Positions 42,573-48,214 of a stretch of 48,214 nt of DNA are shown piece after piece. The notes beneath the pieces were generated by a model that saw only the letters and a list, made by a program, of their open reading frames with translations, was not told where the DNA came from and did not search any database. The position numbers and the translations under genes are program-made. The stretch lies in the NCBI RefSeq assembly GCF_018785265.1, contig NZ_WQPK01000018.1, forward strand, positions 1 to 48,214, in the 5' to 3' direction. Position 1 is the first letter of the stretch. Every line of letters begins with the position of its first letter. Source of the stretch: Collinsella aerofaciens (GTDB lineage: Bacteria; Actinomycetota; Coriobacteriia; Coriobacteriales; Coriobacteriaceae).

Positions 42573-44918
42573 ATGGAAACGCTTGAACGCAACGAGTGGG
42601 CAGACGTTGCCCAACTAGTCGAGATCACGAGCGATGCTGTCATCATCTGCGAGCTCGACGGAACAATTCTGCATGTGAATAATCGCTTACTTGGTTTGAT
42701 GTGCGAGGAACGCGCCGACGTCATCGGTGGAGATGTTAAAGATGTCCTGTACTCATCCGCTTTTGAACGTGCGACGGAACATCGTCTGCCATTTGAAACT
42801 GATGGCTCCGAGAACGAATTGATGCTCAAGCTGAGTGACGGCTCCTTTATCCCCGTCTTGGTTCGTGCGGGCTCCGTAACGCCTCCACGCATCTTTGGGC
42901 GCCGCGCACCACGTGTCCTTGTGGCGCTTCATAGTATCGAGGAACAGTATTCTCACGACCGTCAGCTCAAGCGCGCTCTTTCAGAGCTTAGAGTGGCTAA
43001 CAAGCGCCTCTCTGGCACGCTCTCGGTCATTATGAGTACCGTGGGCTCCGATGAGCTGCCCAGCCTACTTGATACCGTTTTGAACCAGCTTGTAGGAACG
43101 CTCGATGCTTCGGGTGCCGCTATCTATTTTTCTGAGAGCGGCGGTTTTAAGCTACGCGGTGTTTCCAAGGAGCTGTACGACAGCTACCTGCCCGAGTTTT
43201 TGCCGTATGGCGCTGGCATTCCGACGTATGTTCTTCGTGAGTCGCGTGCCTGTCGCTTGTCGATTCAACAGGACCTTGAGGGCGATAGGGCCGCCTCCGG
43301 TATGTTTATGGACCTGGACAATCGTTCTAAGCACCTGTTGCGCATGCAGGATATGCCTCCGTACCGCAGCGAGATCTGTCTTCCCGTTTTTTACGGTACG
43401 CAGATTCTTGGCGTGCTGGAAGTTGGTTGGAAACGCCCCCAGGCACCGCTCGCCTATGACGTTAATGTGCTCGAGGTCATTTGCGATTACCTGTCTATCC
43501 AGCTGGTCGGCATGGCATCGAGCCTTCGCTCCCGTCGCACGGCCGAGCTTGGCCGCTCGCTCAATGTCTTACGTGATGAGTTGTTTGCCTTTCTAGACGA
43601 TTCCGCCGCGGCTACCCAGGCGGTATCGTCCGAGATCTGCAATATGCTTAACTGCCATTTTTGCCCTGTTGAGTATGACGCCAGTCTGGATTCCTACGTC
43701 ATAGATTTTGAAGGTGGCAGTCGCGTTGCTTTGCCGGACGATCCCGAGAAGCTTTTCTTTTCCACGACGGCGCCAGCGGCACGTCTGGGGGCTGGCCCTG
43801 ATGGCTTTGAGGCATCTGTTTTGGGCGGTACGAGTGCCGAGGACCTTAAACACGTCCGTATAACTCGCGTTGACGAATCGATGCCTATGGGAGGCTGGCT
43901 TAGGGCGCACGGTCTGCCTTGTCAGGGTCTCTACGTTGACTCCGGCATCGAGGCGGGGCGCCCGCGCTCTGAGGGTGATGGCAAGCACAGTAACGACGCG
44001 ATTGTTCCTGCTTCTGTTGCGAAGAGCCCTACGACGCGCGCGCTGCTGCTTCGTGATGGTAGCCAAGAGCCGATTGATGATCTTGAATATGACTACTTGG
44101 TGCACTTGGCGCATGACTTTGAACTGATCTACGAAGGCGAATCTCAAAAGCGCGAGGAGCGCCATATCGCTCAGACCCTTCAGATCGGCATGAGAAATTC
44201 CCTGGGGGATGTTCCGGGTATCGCAACCGATTCGGTGTACCTGTCGGCCACGAACTCGGCGTTGGTCGGCGGCGATTTCTATACGCTCATCCGTCTTCCC
44301 GACGACTGCGCCGTCATGATTCTGGGTGATGTGTCTGGCAAAGGCATTGAGGCCGCATCGATGTCCGCGCTCGTCAAGACGGCCCTGACGGCATATGCCT
44401 GGGAGGGCGCTGGACCGGCCCGTATGGCACGCTCCCTTAACAGCATGCTCATGGGCTTTTCGAGGGTCGAGACGTTCGTGACGGCCTTTATCGCCAAGAT
44501 TGACCTTAAAGCCGGACGCGCAACGTATTGTTCGGCGGGCCATCCTCCGACCATGGTCATCAGGCCAGAGTCGATGCCGCTGGGTGGCGGCGAGGCCCGT
44601 GGGGGAGAGGTTGAGCTGCTTGGATGCCAATCGGGCGTAATCGGTGCCTTTGAGAGCATGGTGTACGAGACAGGCGTGTTTACGTTTGTCCCCGGCGACA
44701 TGCTCTTCATGTATACGGATGGAACGATTGAGGCCCGCGACCGCACCGGAGCGTTCTTTGGCGAGCAGCGCTTGCGCGACCTTCTGCTTTCTGTTTCGGG
44801 GGAGGGCGTGTCGGGCATTTGCGGCAAGGTCTTGGGCGAGCTTGACCGATTTACCGAATCGGCGCTGGACGATGACATTGCATTGGTGTCCCTTGAGTTT
44901 TTACGGGGTCGTTCATAG
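42573..44918 (+). CDS. PAS-GAF-SpoIIE protein phosphatase (RsbU-like)
   Basis: A 781-residue cytoplasmic PP2C-type serine phosphatase. A PAS-like sensor covers residues about 8-105 (ITSDAVIICELDGTILHVNN). A GAF domain follows at about 150-310, then a second, poorly defined sensor-like region to about 510. The SpoIIE domain starts near 530, with GGDFYT (about 567), GDVSGKG (about 586), YTDGTIEAR (about 714) and DDDIALV (about 766) holding the metal-binding Asp residues. By family it dephosphorylates a STAS-domain antagonist; the adjacent gene encodes exactly such a domain. The ATG at 42573 has GGTGGGG six bases upstream, preferred over GTG 42561. The signal sensed is unknown. Confidence 0.88.
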   Translation: METLERNEWADVAQLVEITSDAVIICELDGTILHVNNRLLGLMCEERADVIGGDVKDVLYSSAFERATEHRLPFETDGSENELMLKLSDGSFIPVLVRAGSVTPPRIFGRRAPRVLVALHSIEEQYSHDRQLKRALSELRVANKRLSGTLSVIMSTVGSDELPSLLDTVLNQLVGTLDASGAAIYFSESGGFKLRGVSKELYDSYLPEFLPYGAGIPTYVLRESRACRLSIQQDLEGDRAASGMFMDLDNRSKHLLRMQDMPPYRSEICLPVFYGTQILGVLEVGWKRPQAPLAYDVNVLEVICDYLSIQLVGMASSLRSRRTAELGRSLNVLRDELFAFLDDSAAATQAVSSEICNMLNCHFCPVEYDASLDSYVIDFEGGSRVALPDDPEKLFFSTTAPAARLGAGPDGFEASVLGGTSAEDLKHVRITRVDESMPMGGWLRAHGLPCQGLYVDSGIEAGRPRSEGDGKHSNDAIVPASVAKSPTTRALLLRDGSQEPIDDLEYDYLVHLAHDFELIYEGESQKREERHIAQTLQIGMRNSLGDVPGIATDSVYLSATNSALVGGDFYTLIRLPDDCAVMILGDVSGKGIEAASMSALVKTALTAYAWEGAGPARMARSLNSMLMGFSRVETFVTAFIAKIDLKAGRATYCSAGHPPTMVIRPESMPLGGGEARGGEVELLGCQSGVIGAFESMVYETGVFTFVPGDMLFMYTDGTIEARDRTGAFFGEQRLRDLLLSVSGEGVSGICGKVLGELDRFTESALDDDIALVSLEFLRGRS

Positions 44919-44959
44919 ACGACGCTGGGCGGGCTGAATCCGCACGGTTGGGGAAACGA

Positions 44960-45742
44960 ATGCATCGAGTGGGCTTTTTTGGGAACCATGGTCGTATGAA
45001 TGAGTGGAATGACATAGCGGTTTTGACGCCACCGGGTGATGTCGACATCGCATCGGTGCCGGTGCTGCGCCGACGGTTGGATAATTTGATCGACCGGGGC
45101 GTGCGTCGCGTTGTCATCAATTGCCAGGCCGTGGGCTTTATCGACTCGACAGGTTTGGCGTTTTTGCTTACACGTGCCAGAGAGCTCATGAGGCGAGAGG
45201 GCCTGCTTTCGCTTGTTAACGCCTCCGATGAGGTTATTCGCTTTTTGGAGATTGCCCGACTTGTCGACATCCTGCATGTTGCGGGTCCGGCACGGGAGTC
45301 TATTCCCGCCATTCCGGTGGGGGAGCTGCCTCGCTGGAGCAAGAGCGTCGAGGTCCGTCAAGGTATCGAGAACCTTCCATACTACCGACATCGCATCGCC
45401 GAACTCCTCGAATCGCTTCCGTTGCGCCGTGACGAGCGCTACGATGTCGCATTGGCGTCGGGGGAGGCGCTGGGTAATGCCTATGACCATGCGGGCGGTA
45501 TCGGGTGCGTCCTGACGGTTCAGGCCTATGGCGATCGCGTTGTGGTCGAGGTACTTGATCGAGGTGCCGGCTACTCTATCGATGAAACGAGCGAACCGGT
45601 CGCATCTGAGGAGCGCGGCCGTGGTATCAAGCTTATGCGTATGCTCGTCGATAACGTGGAGGTTGCTCGTCGTACGGACGGCGCCGGCACGCGTGTGCAG
45701 ATGGTGAAGCTGTTTAACGGAGCGCCGGAATCGTGTGCCTAG
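44960..45742 (+). CDS. Fused STAS antagonist and HATPase kinase (RsbV-RsbW-type fusion)
   Basis: A 260-residue fusion. Residues about 18-115 are a STAS domain with the phosphorylatable Ser63 in IDSTGLAFLL. Residues about 135-255 are a GHKL/HATPase domain with N-box SGEALGNAYDH, G1 box DRGAGYS and G2 box ERGRGIKLM. In known partner switches these are separate proteins: the kinase phosphorylates the STAS protein and sequesters a sigma factor. The upstream SpoIIE phosphatase is the expected third component. No sigma-factor gene is in the window. The ATG at 44960 with GGGGA five bases upstream is chosen; ATG 44996 and TTG 44948 are alternatives. Confidence 0.87.
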   Translation: MHRVGFFGNHGRMNEWNDIAVLTPPGDVDIASVPVLRRRLDNLIDRGVRRVVINCQAVGFIDSTGLAFLLTRARELMRREGLLSLVNASDEVIRFLEIARLVDILHVAGPARESIPAIPVGELPRWSKSVEVRQGIENLPYYRHRIAELLESLPLRRDERYDVALASGEALGNAYDHAGGIGCVLTVQAYGDRVVVEVLDRGAGYSIDETSEPVASEERGRGIKLMRMLVDNVEVARRTDGAGTRVQMVKLFNGAPESCA

Positions 45743-45790
45743 CCAATCGCTTTAGCGCGTTTAGCTACCAAGAACATGCGGCAGGCAATT

Positions 45791-45835
45791 TTTTTGAAAA
45801 AAGTACTTGCGTCTTTTGGACAACTCGCGTAAATT
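45791..45835 (+). promoter_or_regulatory. Promoter of the Gly-Cys-Gly tRNA array
   Basis: TTGCGT (45807-45812) and TAAATT (45830-45835) are 17 bases apart, preceded by the same TTTTTTGAAAAAAGT tract found before tRNA-Leu. Confidence 0.78.
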
Positions 45836-45847
45836 AATAACCCGCAA

Positions 45848-45920
45848 GCGGACATGGCTCAGTTGGTAGAGCACAACCTTGCCAAGGTTGGGGTCGCGGG
45901 TTCGAGCCCCGTTGTCCGCT
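45848..45920 (+). tRNA. tRNA-Gly (GCC anticodon), copy 1
   Basis: A 73-base tRNA: GCGGACA pairs with TGTCCGC, and the anticodon arm CAACC-TTGCCAA-GGTTG reads GCC. T-arm GGGTTCGAGCCCC and an encoded CCA at 45921-45923. Identical to the copy at 46074. Confidence 0.97.
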
Positions 45921-45933
45921 CCATTGCATTTCC

Positions 45934-45956
45934 GGACCGTTTAGGCGGTCCTTTTT
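45934..45956 (+). terminator. Terminator-like hairpin between tRNA-Gly and tRNA-Cys
   Basis: GGACCG-TTTAGG-CGGTCC followed by TTTTT. tRNA-Cys begins two bases later, leaving no room for a promoter. Confidence 0.75.
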
Positions 45957-45957
45957 C

Positions 45958-46028
45958 GGCGAAGTGGCCAAGTGGTAAGGCAGAGGCCTGCAAAGCCTTT
46001 ACCCCCGGTTCGAATCCGGGCTTCGCCT
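45958..46028 (+). tRNA. tRNA-Cys (GCA anticodon)
   Basis: A 71-base tRNA: GGCGAAG pairs with CTTCGCC, the anticodon loop CTGCAAA reads GCA, and the T-arm is CCGGTTCGAATCCGG. CCA is encoded at 46029-46031. Confidence 0.97.
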
Positions 46029-46040
46029 CCAGGCAACATC

Positions 46041-46067
46041 CGGGCGCTCCGGCGCCCGTTTTGTTTT
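46041..46067 (+). terminator. Terminator-like hairpin after tRNA-Cys
   Basis: CGGGCGC-TCCG-GCGCCCG stem-loop followed by TTTTGTTTT, six bases before the next tRNA. Confidence 0.8.
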
Positions 46068-46073
46068 ACATAT

Positions 46074-46146
46074 GCGGACATGGCTCAGTTGGTAGAGCAC
46101 AACCTTGCCAAGGTTGGGGTCGCGGGTTCGAGCCCCGTTGTCCGCT
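46074..46146 (+). tRNA. tRNA-Gly (GCC anticodon), copy 2
   Basis: Identical over all 73 bases plus CCA (46147-46149) to copy 1 at 45848. No separate promoter was found between tRNA-Cys and this gene. Confidence 0.97.
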
Positions 46147-46157
46147 CCAACTATCTT

Positions 46158-46184
46158 ACGCGGTTCTAACGAACCGCGTTTTTT
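46158..46184 (+). terminator. Final terminator of the tRNA array
   Basis: A perfect 9-bp stem ACGCGGTTC-TAAC-GAACCGCGT with a run of six T residues. Confidence 0.92.
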
Positions 46185-46190
46185 GTTGAC

Positions 46191-46291
46191 GCTGCGCGGG
46201 CCCCGGGCACCCCATCTTGCCCCTCAATCGTCGGTCGCGTACATAAAGTACGCTTCCCTCCTCTTTCGCGGCAACCTGGGGCACCCGGAGC
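46191..46291 (-). ncRNA. Structured element with wobble-only deviations on the minus strand
   Basis: Arms of 19 bases near 46197-46215 and 46273-46291 face each other. Read from the plus strand they have three mismatches; on the minus strand all three become G-U pairs, giving an unbroken stem. Inside is GCGTAC-ATAAA-GTACGC (6 perfect pairs). It may be an RNA made from the minus strand or part of a dispersed repeat. No known RNA family was recognised. Confidence 0.4.
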
Positions 46292-46411
46292 CCGCTCGCT
46301 GTCGTGGCCGGGAAAGTGGGTCTTCCGTTCTTTTCACTAATCGGTCGATTCGTCCCAGGAGGCTCGAACCCGAGAGGGAGCGAGCGTTTTGGGGCGTGGC
46401 TGTGGCGTTGT

Positions 46412-46442
46412 TTGCTGCGAATGTGCGCTTTGGGCGTATCAT
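46412..46442 (+). promoter_or_regulatory. Candidate promoter of the GH13 gene
   Basis: TTGCTG (46412-46417) and TATCAT (46437-46442) are 19 bases apart, 44 bases before the start codon. A perfect 9-bp dyad (GGGCGTATC 46432-46440, GATACGCCC 46476-46484) spans from the -10 to the start codon. Confidence 0.35.
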
Positions 46443-46485
46443 CGTGGGCATCTCGCATAACCTCGTTGCAAGGGAGATACGCCCC

Positions 46486-48162
46486 GTGGCTACAGAAAAG
46501 TCTTCTTCGCGCTCATGGATGTCCGATGCCGCGATCTATCAGATCTACCCGCGCTCGTTTAAGGATTCGACTGGTTCGGGTCTGGGCGATATCGCGGGCA
46601 TTACCCAGCAGATGGACTATCTTGAGCGGCTGGGTATCGAGGCCATCTGGCTGAGCCCGTTTTACCCATCGCCTCTTGTCGATGGTGGCTATGATGTGGC
46701 GGACTACTGCGATGTCGATCCACGTCTCGGCTCGCTTGACGACTTCGATGATATGATCGCTGCGGCTCACGCGCGCGGCATCAAGGTCATCGTCGACATC
46801 GTGCCCAACCATTCATCCAGCCAGCACCCCTGGTTCAAAGCCGCTCTTGCCGCCGGCCCCGGATCGCCCGAGCGCGCCCGTTATATCTTCCGCGATGGTC
46901 GCGGCGAGCATGGCGAGCTGCCTCCCACCAATTGGAATGCCAACTTTGGCGGCCCCGCATGGACGCGTGTTGCGGACGGTCAGTGGTATCTGCACATGTT
47001 TACGCCCGAGCAGCCGGACTTTGACTGGTCATGCCCTGAGGTTCACGCGCTCTTTTGCGACGTCCTGGCGTTTTGGAGCGATCGAGGCGTCGACGGCTTT
47101 CGCATTGATGTGGCGCAGGGTCTCGCCAAGGATCTCGACCGCGATGACCTCGACCGGTGGCATCTCGCCGAGGGCGATGACATGGTTGACGACGGCACCC
47201 ATCCGCTGTGGGACCGCAACGAGGTCCACGAGATCTATCGAGAGTGGCGCCGCGTGTTCGACCGCTATAATCCGCCACGCAGCGCCGTTGCCGAGGCGTG
47301 GGTGCTGCCCGAGCGCCAGTATCTCTACGCGCGTCCCAGCGAGCTTGGCCAGACATTCAACTTTGAGTTTGCCAAGGCCACTTGGACCTATGATGACATG
47401 CACACTGCAATCGAGAAGGGCTTGAAGGCAGCCGTCGAATCCGATTCCGCCTCGACCTGGGTACTCTCCAACCACGACGTGCCGCGCGTGGCGACACGCT
47501 ATGCCCTGCCGCAAATCAAGGCGACGCGCTACCACCAGATTGCGCTCGACTGGCTCTTGCGCGACGGGTCGTCTTATGATGAGGACCGTGAACTCGGCGA
47601 GCGCCGCGCGCGGGCGGCCCTTTTGCTTGAGCTGGCGCTTCCGGGCTCGGCATACGTGTATCAGGGTGAGGAGCTCGGCCTTTTTGAGGTGGCTGATATT
47701 CCGTGGGATGCACTCGAAGATCCCACTGCGACCAATACGCACGGACCGAAGCGTGAGAAGGGGCGCGACGGCTGTCGTGTGCCCCTGCCGTGGGTGGCGG
47801 CGGACGATCCCGCGCAGGGCGGATCGTTTGGGTTTTCGCCGGCGGACGCCGATGCGGCGCCCCATCTGCCGCAACCTGCATGGTTTTCCGATTACGCTGT
47901 CGATAGGGAAGAAGCGGACCCGACATCGATGCTTGCGCTCTATCGTGACGCCCTCTGGCTGCGGCGCAAGCTGCGCGGGTGCGCCAACGATCTTGCGTGG
48001 CTCGATCTTGACGGGCGCACCGGTCTTGCGGATGGCGCCGAGGGCGCCGAGGGCGGCGTCATCGCCTATCGCCGCGACAACGGCTGGGCGTGTGTGACGA
48101 ACTTCGGTGCAGCACCCGTGGAGTTGCCGGCGGGCAGGGTGGCGCGCGCAGACGTGGTGTAA
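46486..48162 (+). CDS. GH13 alpha-glucosidase / oligo-1,6-glucosidase
   Basis: A 558-residue glycoside hydrolase of family 13 without signal peptide, so probably intracellular and acting on small alpha-glucosides. The start of the barrel, AAIYQIYPRSFKDS, is typical. Conserved regions are VIVDIVPNHSS, GFRIDVAQG with nucleophile Asp208, AEAWVLPE with acid/base Glu270, and LSNHDVPR with Asp331. The insertion PWDALEDPTATNTHGPKREK is also typical of alpha-glucosidases of this group. The GTG at 46486 (GGAG about nine bases upstream) gives a family-like N-terminus; ATG 46516 is an alternative. The longer frame upstream runs through tRNA-Gly and is rejected. Confidence 0.92.
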   Translation: MATEKSSSRSWMSDAAIYQIYPRSFKDSTGSGLGDIAGITQQMDYLERLGIEAIWLSPFYPSPLVDGGYDVADYCDVDPRLGSLDDFDDMIAAAHARGIKVIVDIVPNHSSSQHPWFKAALAAGPGSPERARYIFRDGRGEHGELPPTNWNANFGGPAWTRVADGQWYLHMFTPEQPDFDWSCPEVHALFCDVLAFWSDRGVDGFRIDVAQGLAKDLDRDDLDRWHLAEGDDMVDDGTHPLWDRNEVHEIYREWRRVFDRYNPPRSAVAEAWVLPERQYLYARPSELGQTFNFEFAKATWTYDDMHTAIEKGLKAAVESDSASTWVLSNHDVPRVATRYALPQIKATRYHQIALDWLLRDGSSYDEDRELGERRARAALLLELALPGSAYVYQGEELGLFEVADIPWDALEDPTATNTHGPKREKGRDGCRVPLPWVAADDPAQGGSFGFSPADADAAPHLPQPAWFSDYAVDREEADPTSMLALYRDALWLRRKLRGCANDLAWLDLDGRTGLADGAEGAEGGVIAYRRDNGWACVTNFGAAPVELPAGRVARADVV

Positions 48163-48214
48163 GAGTGTCCTGAGGTCCGTCGCTGCAAGCCCCGATGTTA
48201 CTCCTTCTTGAGGC

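Larger units (their letters stand above)
46185..46485 (+). other. About 300-base gene-free region before the GH13 gene
   Basis: No credible gene on either strand. It contains the structured element at 46191-46291, a stretch without clear signals (46292-46400), and a candidate promoter for the GH13 gene (46412-46442). Short minus-strand frames read through the repeat and have no family character. Confidence 0.6.

Noticed and set aside
45854-46189. Plus-strand frames translating MAQLVEHNLAKVGVAGSS
   Set aside because: This peptide is the translated tRNA-Gly sequence, a frequent false gene call.
46340-46385. Possible tRNA remnant on the minus strand (GGGTTCGAGCC-like stretch)
   Set aside because: The flanking bases do not form a T-stem, and no acceptor or anticodon arm is present.
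46105-46485. N-terminal extension of the GH13 gene upstream of 46486
   Set aside because: It would start inside tRNA-Gly copy 2 and cross its terminator and a structured element; the GTG at 46486 has a ribosome binding site.
48163-48214. Start of a minus-strand gene after an AAGGAG-like site at the window end
   Set aside because: No start codon lies at a suitable distance from the site within the window.

Overview
The window reads as a chromosomal segment of a Coriobacteriia actinobacterium, most likely Collinsella or a close relative. This is inferred from the high-GC coding style, the actinobacterial gene string uvrC / rapZ-whiA-gap-pgk-tpiA / secG, the LTA-synthase family protein and the STAS/SpoIIE signalling genes; no database search was possible. 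The window contains the tail of an rRNA operon, four tRNA genes and about 34 protein genes. No CRISPR array, insertion sequence, prophage or origin was seen.

Layout. Positions 1-460 hold the 3' end of 23S rRNA, 5S rRNA and a strong terminator. 586-4093 (+) holds coaE, a lytic transglycosylase and uvrB. 4159-10281 (-) holds two flavoproteins, an Mrp-type Fe-S carrier ATPase and an LTA-synthase-like membrane sulfatase. 10475-17620 (+) holds uvrA, then ybaK-murJ-uvrC. All three excinuclease subunits therefore lie within about 16 kb. 17987-28348 (+) is a probable sialic-acid uptake and catabolism cluster: Tat-type binding lipoprotein, permease, permease-ATPase fusion, ATPase, an acetyl-esterase, a nucleophile-less esterase paralogue, NanA-like lyase, ROK kinase and NanE. 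It sits between uvrC and rapZ, which are neighbours in many actinobacteria. 28450-35595 (+) holds rapZ and whiA (without the usual yvcK between them), gap, pgk, tpiA, gpmI and secG. 35886-41828 (+) is a complete oligopeptide ABC transporter. 41829-42423 is a gene-free region of complex inverted repeats, followed by tRNA-Leu. 42573-45742 holds a PAS/GAF/PP2C phosphatase and a fused STAS-kinase protein (partner-switching signalling). 45848-46146 is a tRNA-Gly, tRNA-Cys, tRNA-Gly array, and 46486-48162 is a GH13 alpha-glucosidase.

How the genes work together. The central cluster would import a sialic acid or related sugar, remove O-acetyl groups, split it to ManNAc and pyruvate, phosphorylate ManNAc and epimerise it to GlcNAc-6-P. 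The glycolytic block downstream would then use the resulting hexose phosphate. An AAACGTTT-core dyad resembling a LacI-family operator lies upstream of both the nan cluster and gap, hinting at shared control.

Most interesting. Two large nested hairpins at 41845-41976 and 42155-42279 have perfect 29-bp outer arms of unrelated sequence, yet carry the same short unpaired motifs at the same structural positions. This looks like an undescribed family in which structure and junction motifs are kept while the stems change. Next come a potential three-way-junction leader in front of the nan cluster, the fused STAS/HATPase regulator without a nearby sigma factor, and a minus-strand-biased hairpin at 46191-46291.
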